NCBI GenBank assembly: GCA_900542395.1 | Contig: UQNM01000006.1 | Location: 1-47,608 of the forward strand | Origin: an uncultured Eubacteriales bacterium | Lineage (GTDB): Bacteria; Bacillota; Clostridia; Christensenellales; Aristaeellaceae | Length of the DNA stretch: 47,608 nucleotides | Reading direction: 5' to 3' | Part shown: positions 1 to 8,932 of the stretch, piece by piece | Layout: each line of letters begins with the position of its first letter | How positions within the stretch are numbered: the first letter of the stretch is position 1 | Made by a program: the position numbers and the translations under genes | Notes under the pieces: generated by a model | The model's database searches: none | Told to the model about the DNA's origin: nothing | What the model saw: only the letters and a program-made list of their open reading frames with translations

Positions 1-415
1 AATACGCCATGCCCGTGTTTTCGCTCTCCGCCCGAACGACGTATTGATCGAGGTACTGCACCCGGTATCGCATCCTCTTGGCGTATTGCTCGCTGTCAAA
101 CACCGTCTGATACGCGCCGTTTTGGTACGCGACGACGCTGTACAGCCCCACCGCGCCGCTCGATCCCGTTTCCAGCGCGATCAGCGCATCCACCCGGTCG
201 CGCGCCGTCATGCTGCCCAGCACCAGCTGCGGATCATAGCCGCCGTCGTGCGCCAAAGGGACGCGCGCGGTTCTTCCCGTTCGGCCATCCGTGATTTCCA
301 GCTCAATGTTCTGCCAATACGCCGATCCCGCGCTCTGTTCGCCGGATAAAAACAGGCTTTCCGGCGCGCCGTCGCCCGTCAGGTCACCCCTCGCGGTTGC
401 AATCCGTTTCCGCAT
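1..415 (-). CDS. Partial VCBS/FG-GAP-like repeat protein (3' end off window)
   Basis: An open frame reads leftward from ATG at 415 to the window edge without a stop (138 codons visible). The ATG is preceded by a purine-rich ribosome site (GGGGGAGAGG, 3 bases before the ATG). Near the N-terminus the protein reads RGDLTGDGAPESLFLSG, which resembles the calcium-binding-like D-x-[TN]-x-D-G repeat of VCBS/FG-GAP beta-propeller proteins. A second stretch (GGYDPQLVLGSM) is also compatible with a beta-propeller blade. No signal peptide is visible at this start, so either the start is further upstream or the protein is cytoplasmic. The function is unknown. The plus-strand frame over the same bases is rejected as a shadow. 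Confidence 0.6.
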   Translation of the reverse strand, partial: MRKRIATARGDLTGDGAPESLFLSGEQSAGSAYWQNIELEITDGRTGRTARVPLAHDGGYDPQLVLGSMTARDRVDALIALETGSSGAVGLYSVVAYQNGAYQTVFDSEQYAKRMRYRVQYLDQYVVRAESENTGMAY

Positions 416-520
416 AGCCTCTCCCCCTTTTCAGAAGAGCTTATGTGTCGGGGCGGGAAAAAAGCCCTCGCGGACGGGCTTCAAAACAGGCTCTGCTTCC
501 ACATTTTCCCATACGCAAAA

Positions 521-704
521 CCCCATGGAGCCATCAAGCTTAAACCAAACATTTCAAGGAACAATATCTAAGCATTTTTGGATATGGGGCTTTGCCCCAT
601 CGCCCCACCAAAGGGCTTTCCGGTCGCCCTTTGGAAACCTTCGGGCGCATATACCTGATTTTATTCTTGAAATATCGTGTTGTTAGCTTGACAGACCCAT
701 GGGG
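521..704 (-). repeat. Dispersed MITE-like element, family B, copy 1
   Basis: First of three related non-coding elements (others near 24128 and 26047). Its ends are imperfect inverted repeats: CCCCATGGAGCCATCAAGC on the left and, read on the minus strand from the right, CCCCATGGGTCTGTCAAGC. The core carries a GGGGCTTTGCCCC hairpin and a CCAAAGGG/CCCTTTGG hairpin with a short 11-base loop. It begins 14 bases after the clpX stop codon, so it lies in the 3' untranslated region of the tig-clpP-clpX transcript. No separate terminator is visible there, so it may serve as one. It has no coding capacity that I trust. Confidence 0.75.
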
Positions 705-717
705 AAACATTTATGGA

Positions 718-2037
<1,320 letters not shown>

Positions 2038-2082
2038 TTCGCACCTCAGAAAACATTGATTTCACGTCTTGGCCGAAAAGCA

Positions 2083-2113
2083 ATTCTCCCCTCCCTTTTC
2101 GGGAAGGGAGAAC
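2083..2113 (-). promoter_or_regulatory. Stem-loop between clpP and clpX
   Basis: Inverted repeat in the clpP-clpX gap: arms TTCTCCC and GGGAGAA plus an inner TTCCC/GGGA pairing around a GAAAA loop. No run of T follows on the minus strand, so it looks more like an RNA-processing or partial attenuation hairpin than a full terminator. The role is inferred. Confidence 0.4.
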
Positions 2114-2121
2114 GCTCTGGC

Positions 2122-2727
2122 TTACTTTTTGCGCGGCTGGTAGATTTCGTCGATGATGCCGTAGGCGAGCGCCTCTTCGGCCGTCATGAAGTAATCGCGT
2201 TCCACGTCGCGCTCGATGCGCTCCAGCGGCTGATGGGTCATTTCGCTCATCAGCTTATTCATCTTGCCCTTGGTGCGCAGCAGCCACTGGGCGTGCAGCT
2301 GCACGTCGGTGGCCTGCCCGCTCGCGCCGCCGCTGGGCTGGTGAATCATCACTTCGCTGTTGGGCAGCGCAAGGCGCATCCCGGGTTCGCCCGCCATCAG
2401 CAGGAACGCGCCCATCGAGGCGGCCATGCCGAGGCAGACGGTGCGAACCTTCGGCTTGATGTAGCGCATCGTGTCAAAGATGGCCATGCCGTCGGTCACG
2501 CTTCCGCCCGGGCTGTTGATGTACATGGAGATATCGGCGTCCGGGTCTTCCATTTCCAGAAAGAGCAGCTGGGCGACGATGCTGTTGGCCAGCGCCTCGT
2601 TCACCTCGCCGCGCAGAAAAACCACGCGATCCTTCAGCAGGCGGGAGTAAACGTCATAAGAACGTTCGCCGTAAGGCGTCTTTTCAATGACGCTGGGTTC
2701 AAAGTAATAGTTGTTGTTGGTCATCAT
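2122..2727 (-). CDS. clpP: ATP-dependent Clp protease proteolytic subunit ClpP
   Basis: Self-compartmentalised serine peptidase that degrades unfolded proteins delivered by ClpX (or ClpC) in the cytoplasm. The 201-residue protein carries the full catalytic triad: Ser104 in GMAASMGAF, His129 in MIHQPSGG and Asp178 in ERDYFMTAEEA. The N-terminal ERSYDVYSRLLKDR segment matches the family's processing/axial-loop region. A ribosome site (GGAGGCG) lies before the tandem ATG codons; the second ATG is an equally possible start. It lies between tig and clpX and is probably read from the tig promoter. Confidence 0.98.
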   Translation of the reverse strand: MMTNNNYYFEPSVIEKTPYGERSYDVYSRLLKDRVVFLRGEVNEALANSIVAQLLFLEMEDPDADISMYINSPGGSVTDGMAIFDTMRYIKPKVRTVCLGMAASMGAFLLMAGEPGMRLALPNSEVMIHQPSGGASGQATDVQLHAQWLLRTKGKMNKLMSEMTHQPLERIERDVERDYFMTAEEALAYGIIDEIYQPRKK

Positions 2728-2821
2728 GGACGCCTCCTTAACAGGCGTTTATTTCTCAATTCCCTTTTTCGCTTGTATATGCGTCAAAGCGATTTCACGC
2801 GCGAAACCGGCGTCGGGTCGA

Positions 2822-4108
2822 TTACTCGGCCTTGGCGTTGTCGCAGAGGAACTTCACGGCCTTGTCGCGGATCACGTCGGCCTTGAAATACTCGCGGTCA
2901 CCCTCGGTCAGGTTCTTCTTGAGCTCCTCGACGCTCTGGCCGATCTGCTTGGCAAACTTCTCGATCTCCGCGTCGATCTCTTCGTCGCTCACTTCGAAGT
3001 TCTCGACGTTCTCAATCGCTTCGAGCACGAGGTTCGCGCGAACGCTCTTCTCGGCCTGATCGCGGTACTGGCCGCGGAAGCTCTTCTCGTCCTGACCGGT
3101 GTACTTCATAAAGTCGGCGAGCTTGAGACCCTGCTGAGCCAAGCGCGCCTCGAAGTTGCGGATCATGGAGTCGATCTGGCGCTCGATCATCGCTTCCGGA
3201 ATCTCGACCGTGGCGTTCTCCATCACCTTGCCGATCACCGCGTTGGTGAACACGTTGTTGTCGCGCTCGGCAGCCTGAGCTTCCAGTTTGGCGCGAACGT
3301 CGGCCTTGTATGCGTCCAGCGTGTCAAACTCGCTGATGTCCTTGGCGAAATCGTCGTCAAGCGCCGGAAGCTGGGTCTCGGTGATGCCGTTGACCTTCAC
3401 GTGGAAGACGGCTTCCTTGCCCGCCAGCTCCTTCGCGTGATACTCGGTCGGGAAGGTGACGTTCAGATCCTTCTCCTCGCCGATGGTCATGCCGACCATC
3501 TGCTCTTCAAAGCCCGGGATGAAGGTGTGGCTGCCGATTTTGAGGGTCTGGTTCTCGGCGGTGCCGCCGGCGAATTTCACGCCGTCCACGCTGCCGGAGT
3601 AATCGAGGTTCACGGTGTCGCCTTCGGCAACCGGGCGGTCGTCAACGGCGACCTCGGCGGCCTGCTTGTTGCGCTCCTTCTCGATCTCGGCGTTCACCTC
3701 GTCCTCGGTCACGAGGGTGTGCTCGCGCTTGACCTCAACGCCCTTGTACTCGCCCAGGGTCACGTCCGGCTTGACGAACACTTCGCAGGTGAACTGCAGG
3801 TTCTTGCCGGTGCCGATCTGCTGGATATCGACCTGCGGACGATCGACGACCTCGAGCTTGTTCTCGTCGATGGCCGGGCCGTACACCTCGTCGAAGATCA
3901 GCTCGAACGCCTCGTCATAGAAGACGCCTTCGCCGTACATGTTCTCGATCATCTTGCGCGGGGCGTGTCCCTTGCGGAAGCCGGGGATCGCGACCTGACC
4001 GCGCACCTTGATGTATGCCTTGCCCATCGCCTCGTCGAACTTGGCCGCGTCGATGTCAAAGGAAAGTTTCACCTTATTGCTGGAAATCTTTTCAACAGTG
4101 GTGCTCAT
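2822..4108 (-). CDS. tig: Trigger factor, ribosome-bound chaperone
   Basis: Ribosome-associated chaperone and peptidyl-prolyl isomerase that meets nascent chains at the exit tunnel. The 428-residue protein shows the three-part architecture. The N-terminal ribosome-binding domain contains the signature GFRKGHAPR (about residues 43-51). The central FKBP-like isomerase domain spans roughly residues 150-240 (GDTVNLDYSGSVDG through VKVNGI). The remainder is a helical C-terminal chaperone domain. It is first gene of tig-clpP-clpX, with a good sigma-A promoter upstream at 4168-4196. Confidence 0.97.
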   Translation of the reverse strand: MSTTVEKISSNKVKLSFDIDAAKFDEAMGKAYIKVRGQVAIPGFRKGHAPRKMIENMYGEGVFYDEAFELIFDEVYGPAIDENKLEVVDRPQVDIQQIGTGKNLQFTCEVFVKPDVTLGEYKGVEVKREHTLVTEDEVNAEIEKERNKQAAEVAVDDRPVAEGDTVNLDYSGSVDGVKFAGGTAENQTLKIGSHTFIPGFEEQMVGMTIGEEKDLNVTFPTEYHAKELAGKEAVFHVKVNGITETQLPALDDDFAKDISEFDTLDAYKADVRAKLEAQAAERDNNVFTNAVIGKVMENATVEIPEAMIERQIDSMIRNFEARLAQQGLKLADFMKYTGQDEKSFRGQYRDQAEKSVRANLVLEAIENVENFEVSDEEIDAEIEKFAKQIGQSVEELKKNLTEGDREYFKADVIRDKAVKFLCDNAKAE

Positions 4109-4167
4109 GCTCTTATGCTCCTCTACGGTAATGGTTGCGCCCCGGAAATCCCAAAACGCTATCCTAT

Positions 4168-4196
4168 ATTATAGCACGGGGCGGATGGCTTTTCAA
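4168..4196 (-). promoter_or_regulatory. Sigma-A promoter of tig-clpP-clpX
   Basis: On the minus strand TTGAAA (4196-4191), a 17-base spacer and TATAAT (4173-4168). The TGC just before the -10 box gives an extended -10. Transcription would begin about 50 bases before the tig ATG. No CtsR or CIRCE operator is apparent near it. Confidence 0.8.
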
Positions 4197-4339
4197 TCCT
4201 CAATCCGTGGTATTGAAGCGTTTTTTTGTGGTTTTCGGTCTTTTTTTCTTTTGCTTTTCTGATTTTTATGCCGCGCTCCGCTTTTTTATGCGCGTATATT
4301 TTCATCTTTGGGGCAGGCTAAGCAAAAAGGAGGCGCGCC

Positions 4340-6112
4340 ATGTCCCTGCTCTGTGTTCTTTCCGCCGCGCCGCGCACCCCGGCGCAGGTTCGCCCGCTCG
4401 CCCGCCGTCTGCTTTCCATGCGTCCCTGCGCGGATGCACTGCTGCTTCTGTGCGACCTGCCGGATGCCTTTTCCGAGGTCATGCCGGAGGATGCGCCGCT
4501 GCTGCGCGCGCTGCAATCCGCCGTGATGGCCGCCGACGCGCGCTGTCCGGGGCATTTTCTGCTGCTCGTCCGCAAGCGTGTCTGGGATGACGCGGCGCGG
4601 CTGTATCTGGGCGAAAACCAGCCGCTTCTGCCCATGCAGACTGTCGCCGCGCTGCTCGCCCACGGGCATGCGCCGTCCGTGTTTGCCGCCGCCAGCTTTT
4701 CGCCCGCGTCTCTGGCCGGGCAGTTCTCCGCCGCGCTCTTCTGCCCTGCCGACGTTTCCTGCGCGCCGGATGTTCCGCGCCGCATGCTGGCCGCGCTGGG
4801 CGAATCCGGCCTTCTGGCCGCGCGCGTCCTGTCCCCGCTGGCCGACGACGCGCCGCTGTCAAACCGTCTGCCGGGCTTTTCTTTTTGGGAATCGCGCGCC
4901 GCGTCGGATGATTTCCTCGCCCGCCGCCGTCGCGCGCGCCTTTCCGACGGCGTGCTTCTCGCCTCGTCTCGGGCTTTTTCCGTCGTTGAAAAATCGGATG
5001 GGTCGGACGTCTGCCCGCTGTGGGACATTCCCGCCTTCGTGGCCGACGCTTCCCCCACTCTGCGCGGCGCGCTCCGACAGACGCGGCGGGATTTGGATCG
5101 TCTCTGCCGCCTGCCCGCGCCGACGGGGCTGCAAAAGCTCATGCTGTCTGCCCCGCCGCTTCGGCTTCTTCTGCTCTTTTTCGCCGCCGTGTCCGGTTGG
5201 GAATGGGTCGCCGTGCTGGCGCTGCTGGAGCCTTACGCCCTGCTGCATCCGCGCATGCTCCCCGCCGCGCTCGTGCGTCTCGCTTTTCTGCCGATGACGG
5301 CGCTCTGCGCGGCCAACGCATTTTTCGCGCATCGTCTGGCGCGTTCCCCGCTTCTGCGCGTCCGCTTTCCCGATGGCACGCAAACCCCGGCCGCCTGCGC
5401 GGTCTGCGGCGCGGCGCTGCTCCCCGCCGCGTTTCTCAGCCTGCGCGCGCTTGCGCCGCTGCTTTTCGTTTCGCTGCTCTGGCTGGCCGCGCCGCCGCTG
5501 TTCCGCGCGCTGACTCTCCCGGAAACCGAGCGCATCCCGCTCAGCGACGCCGAACGCGCGCGGCTTCTGCACCTCGCGCGGGAAGCGTTTGCCGCGCCTG
5601 TCGATCATGCCGCCCCCGGCGCGGCGATGCTCGTCGCCTGCGGCGGCTGCATGCTCGGCTTTCTGGAGCCGGACGAGGCCGCGCGGCAAATGATGGCGCT
5701 CCTTCCCGATCTCTCGTCTGCGCCGCTTGACGCGCATGAAACCGCCTGCGCGCTGGCCGCCGCGCAAGCCATCCGCGAGCGCATGGCCGATTGCGACGCG
5801 GCGCTCCGCTCCCTTCCCGCGCAGATCGAGCGCGCCTGCGCCCCGGAGGCCGCCGCGCCGTGGCTGGCCGATATTCTGGATGGCGCACAGGCGCGCAGCG
5901 CGCTGTTCCTGCCCCTGTGCCGGATTCGCGTTCCCTCGGTCGTCACCCATCCGCACGGGTTTCTGGCCTTGCCGGATAAAGCAAAAACGCCCAACGATGC
6001 GTGGGCGTTTCTGATGCTTTGCGACGCGCTCTGCGCGCATCCGTTTTATCCGCTCTTTTGGCGTTCTCCCGTCGCCGCACCGTATCGAAGCCGGGTCACG
6101 CTCGGTTTCTGA
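4340..6112 (+). CDS. Membrane protein, possible degenerate GT84/GT2-like glycosyltransferase
   Basis: A 590-residue protein with a strong ribosome site (AAGGAGG, 8 bases before the ATG), very rich in Ala, Leu and Arg. Residues about 275-385 hold four or so hydrophobic membrane segments (RLLLLFFAAVSGWEW, AACAVCGAALLPAAFLSL). I do not recognise it with confidence. The order of blocks is reminiscent of the central part of cyclic beta-1,2-glucan synthase (NdvB, GT84): a block with ADVSCAPDVPRRMLAALGE where a DADT-type motif would sit, then RQTRRDLDRLCRL, then a cluster of membrane helices, then an IPLSDAERARLLHLAREAF segment. The metal-binding DxD and the large glycoside-phosphorylase half are absent. 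If related, it is much reduced and may not be catalytic. It is divergent from tig and its last 17 bases overlap trhP tail to tail. Confidence 0.6.
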   Translation: MSLLCVLSAAPRTPAQVRPLARRLLSMRPCADALLLLCDLPDAFSEVMPEDAPLLRALQSAVMAADARCPGHFLLLVRKRVWDDAARLYLGENQPLLPMQTVAALLAHGHAPSVFAAASFSPASLAGQFSAALFCPADVSCAPDVPRRMLAALGESGLLAARVLSPLADDAPLSNRLPGFSFWESRAASDDFLARRRRARLSDGVLLASSRAFSVVEKSDGSDVCPLWDIPAFVADASPTLRGALRQTRRDLDRLCRLPAPTGLQKLMLSAPPLRLLLLFFAAVSGWEWVAVLALLEPYALLHPRMLPAALVRLAFLPMTALCAANAFFAHRLARSPLLRVRFPDGTQTPAACAVCGAALLPAAFLSLRALAPLLFVSLLWLAAPPLFRALTLPETERIPLSDAERARLLHLAREAFAAPVDHAAPGAAMLVACGGCMLGFLEPDEAARQMMALLPDLSSAPLDAHETACALAAAQAIRERMADCDAALRSLPAQIERACAPEAAAPWLADILDGAQARSALFLPLCRIRVPSVVTHPHGFLALPDKAKTPNDAWAFLMLCDALCAHPFYPLFWRSPVAAPYRSRVTLGF

Positions 6113-7331
6113 CCGGGCCGCGCAGCATATCGCCCGCCTGCAATTTGCCGCCGCAGGGGATGCGCACCCGCTCCATCGGCACGTTCACCACGCCGACATG
6201 CTCGCCCGTCCGCTCAATCACAATGTCCTCGATCACCAGCTTTTCGCTGCCCTTTGGCGTGACGGTTTCCAGCTCGTCGCCGACGAAGAAACGGTTCTTC
6301 ATCTCCACCAGCGCCTCGCCGCCCGACGCATCCAGCACATAGCCCATGTATTCGGCCCCCTGCGTCACGCCGACCGCCTCGCCGCAGACCTTCGGCTGGC
6401 CGAAGTAAAAACCCGTATCGTATACGCGGTGGCTGATCTTGTCCAGCTCCCCGCGCAGCCGCTCTTGCAGCGCCGCGTCCGCCCGATAGCCCGCCGGGCT
6501 TTCCGCGTATGCGTCCATGGCTCGGCGATACGCCCCAACGACCGTCGCGATGTAGATTTCCGTCTTCATCCGCCCCTCGATCTTGAAGCAGCAGACGCCG
6601 CTCTCCATCAGCCTCGGCAGATGCTCCATCATGCAGATGTCCCGGCTGGAGAGAATCGCCGTCCCCCGCTCGTCCTCCTCGATGGGCATGGCCTCCTCCG
6701 GCCTCGTCCGCTCGTGCAGGGTGTAGGTCCAGCGGCACGGCTGGCTGCACGCGCCGCGGTTCGCGCTCCGCCCGTTCAAGAAGCTGGAAAGCATGCAGCG
6801 CCCGGAATACGACATGCAGGCCGCGCCGTGGATGAACGTCTCCAGCTCGATTTCGTCTCCGATCGCCGCACTCATCGCCTCGATCTGCTCAAACGTCATC
6901 TCCCGCGCCAGAACGACGCGCTTTGCCCCCAGCGCCTTGTATACGCGGGCGGATTCGCTGTTCGTCGTGCTCGCCTGCGTGCTCACGTGCACATCCAGCC
7001 CCGGCACTTCCCGCGCAATCCGCGCAATCGCGCCGAGATCGGAGACGATTGCCGCGTCCACGCCGACGTCGCGCGCCCTCTGCGCCGTCCTCACCATGCC
7101 GTCGAGGTCACCGTCAAAGGCGAAGATGTTCAGCGTCAGGTTCACCTGCGCGCCCGCCGCATGCGCCAGCCGCACGGCCTCTTCGAGCTGTTTTTCGTCG
7201 AAATTGTTCGCCTGCGCGCGCAGGCCGTATTGTTTTGCGCCACAATAAACGGCGTCTGCGCCGAAGCGCAGCGCCGTTTGGAGCGCCCTCATGTTGCCCG
7301 CGGGCGCGAGCAGCGAAGGCATTGTCTTCAT
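6096..7331 (-). CDS. trhP: Peptidase U32 family protein, tRNA uridine hydroxylation (TrhP-like)
   Basis: U32-family protein of 411 residues. In Bacillus and E. coli, members (TrhP, formerly YrrN/YrrO and YegQ) help form 5-hydroxyuridine at tRNA position 34, using an iron-sulfur cluster and prephenate, rather than acting as proteases. The N-terminus is a TIM-barrel start (LLAPAGNMRALQTALRFGAD). The U32 signature follows at about residues 165-205: ETFIHGAACMSYSGRC, then GRSANRGACSQPCR, with the four cluster cysteines present. It sits 12 bases after mltG, matching the B. subtilis yrrL-yrrM-yrrN-yrrO neighbourhood. Only one U32 gene is present here, so which paralogue it is cannot be settled. Confidence 0.88.
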   Translation of the reverse strand: MKTMPSLLAPAGNMRALQTALRFGADAVYCGAKQYGLRAQANNFDEKQLEEAVRLAHAAGAQVNLTLNIFAFDGDLDGMVRTAQRARDVGVDAAIVSDLGAIARIAREVPGLDVHVSTQASTTNSESARVYKALGAKRVVLAREMTFEQIEAMSAAIGDEIELETFIHGAACMSYSGRCMLSSFLNGRSANRGACSQPCRWTYTLHERTRPEEAMPIEEDERGTAILSSRDICMMEHLPRLMESGVCCFKIEGRMKTEIYIATVVGAYRRAMDAYAESPAGYRADAALQERLRGELDKISHRVYDTGFYFGQPKVCGEAVGVTQGAEYMGYVLDASGGEALVEMKNRFFVGDELETVTPKGSEKLVIEDIVIERTGEHVGVVNVPMERVRIPCGGKLQAGDMLRGPVRNRA

Positions 7332-7343
7332 CCTGTCCTCCGA

Positions 7344-8540
7344 TCAGTTCAGGCCGCGGCTCTTGTCGTATTCCTCCCACAGCGGGCGATACATGGCCAC
7401 GGCGGCGTTGTGCTCGTCCAGCGTCTTGGAAAAATGCAGCGCGCCGGAGGCCGGGTCGGTCGAGCAGAAGTACAGATACTTCTGCGCCACGTATTGCTCG
7501 TCCGGGTACAGCGCCGCAACAATCGCGTCCATCGACGGGTTGCAGATCGGGCCGACCGGCAGCCCCTTTCGGGTGTACGTGTTATACGCCGAGTTGACGG
7601 AAAGCTCGCTGTCGCCGAGCACCATCTTCTGCGAGCCGGTCGCGTATTTGATCGTCACGTCCGAGCCGAGCGTCATATCCGCCTTGAGCCGGTTGTGGAA
7701 AACCGCGCTGACCTTGGCAAAGTCGCCCTTCTTGGCTTCCTTTTCGATCATCGAGGCGAGGGTCACCACCTCGTCCATCGTCATCCCCAGCTCCTGCGCG
7801 CGCTCGTCGTAGCCGCTCAAATACGCCGCTTCCATCTGCGTCAGCAGGCGCTTGATGATGGTATCGGCGCTTGAGCTGGTGTAAATCTCATAGGTATTCG
7901 GCGACAGATAGCCCTCCAGCGCGTACTTGCGCTGGCTCGCCGTGCCGGTCTTCATCATCTCCTCGATGAAGTAATACCCGCTGTAAGCCTCGCCCGATTT
8001 GCACAGGCCGAGGAACTCGTCGGCGCTCGAGAGAATCTTCTGCTCCACCAGATAATTCGCCACGTCCTCCACCGTCCAGCCGGGGATGATGGTGATGCTC
8101 GTCGTCAGCGGCTTGCCGTCGCCGGCAATCAGTTGATTGAGGATCTCCGTCGCGGACATCGCGCGCGAAAGCTCGTAGTCGCCGCTCTGGATCTTCTGCC
8201 CCATGCCCATGAAATCGGCCATGTATTTGAAGACGGTGTGGTTGTGGATCAGCCCCGCCTCTTCCAGATTTCGGCTGACCGCGGAGAGCGAACTGCCGGA
8301 TTTGACGCTGAAGGCGACGGTCTGGCCGTCCGCGCTGTCCATCGGCGAAAAGAACATGTCGTCCACCTTCTGCCAGCCGGTGTAAACCAGCCCGCAGATG
8401 ATGACAAACGAGCAGACGAACACCAGAATCGGCCGCAGAATCCGCCAGATCCAGTCGTACCAGAAAAAGCCGTACCGCCTGCTTTCAAGCAGCTCGCGTT
8501 CCTCCGCGTCGCGGATCGGGCGCTTCTTTTTCTTCGCCAA
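7344..8540 (-). CDS. mltG: Endolytic transglycosylase MltG
   Basis: Membrane-anchored lytic transglycosylase that cuts nascent glycan strands and sets their length. The 398-residue protein has a basic cytoplasmic N-terminus (MAKKKKRPIR), one membrane helix at about residues 35-55, a LysM-like segment and the YceG catalytic domain. Visible family motifs are ALEGYLSPNTYEI, ASMIEKEAKKGDF (catalytic Glu266), LGSDVTIKYATG and YNTYTRKGLPVGPICNPS. It follows ylbF closely and precedes trhP, so the four genes from rnjA form one probable operon. Confidence 0.95.
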   Translation of the reverse strand: MAKKKKRPIRDAEERELLESRRYGFFWYDWIWRILRPILVFVCSFVIICGLVYTGWQKVDDMFFSPMDSADGQTVAFSVKSGSSLSAVSRNLEEAGLIHNHTVFKYMADFMGMGQKIQSGDYELSRAMSATEILNQLIAGDGKPLTTSITIIPGWTVEDVANYLVEQKILSSADEFLGLCKSGEAYSGYYFIEEMMKTGTASQRKYALEGYLSPNTYEIYTSSSADTIIKRLLTQMEAAYLSGYDERAQELGMTMDEVVTLASMIEKEAKKGDFAKVSAVFHNRLKADMTLGSDVTIKYATGSQKMVLGDSELSVNSAYNTYTRKGLPVGPICNPSMDAIVAALYPDEQYVAQKYLYFCSTDPASGALHFSKTLDEHNAAVAMYRPLWEEYDKSRGLN

Positions 8541-8558
8541 TGTCGCTTTCCTCCCGGT

Positions 8559-8912
8559 TTATTGCTTGTCGGGCACGTCAAAGCGGATGCCCGCCGCCTC
8601 GGTCAAAATCTTGAAGATATCGGCCAGCGTCTTCTGCATCTGCATTTCCGCCATCAGATAGGCCTGCACGTCGCTGTTCATATACAGCAGCGAGGCGAGC
8701 TGCTGAAAGCGCTGCATGTCCTCGGTGGGCATCTCCCCCGCCGCGCCGACCATGCTCATCTGGAGCTGCACCTGCAGCCGCTTGTATTCCTCCAGCAGCA
8801 GCCGGTTGGTCTCATCCGCGTAGGCGCGCTCGCGCAGCTCCGCCAGCTGCACACATTCGTCGCTTCTCTTGATTTCCTCGGCCAGCTTGTGCGCCGTATC
8901 GTAAATGTTCAT
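8559..8912 (-). CDS. YlbF/YmcA family regulator
   Basis: A 117-residue, mostly helical cytoplasmic protein of the Com_YlbF family. In B. subtilis, YlbF, YmcA and YaaT form the Y-complex, which binds RNase Y and influences mRNA processing, sporulation and biofilm formation. Typical features are the N-terminal MNIYDTAHKLAEEIKRSDE and the central ADETNRLLLEEYKRLQVQLQ helix. It lies 20 bases after rnjA, next to another RNA-decay enzyme, which fits a role in mRNA turnover. Which of the paralogues it corresponds to is not clear. Confidence 0.85.
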   Translation of the reverse strand: MNIYDTAHKLAEEIKRSDECVQLAELRERAYADETNRLLLEEYKRLQVQLQMSMVGAAGEMPTEDMQRFQQLASLLYMNSDVQAYLMAEMQMQKTLADIFKILTEAAGIRFDVPDKQ

Positions 8913-8932
8913 GCTTCAACTTCCTTGTTTTT

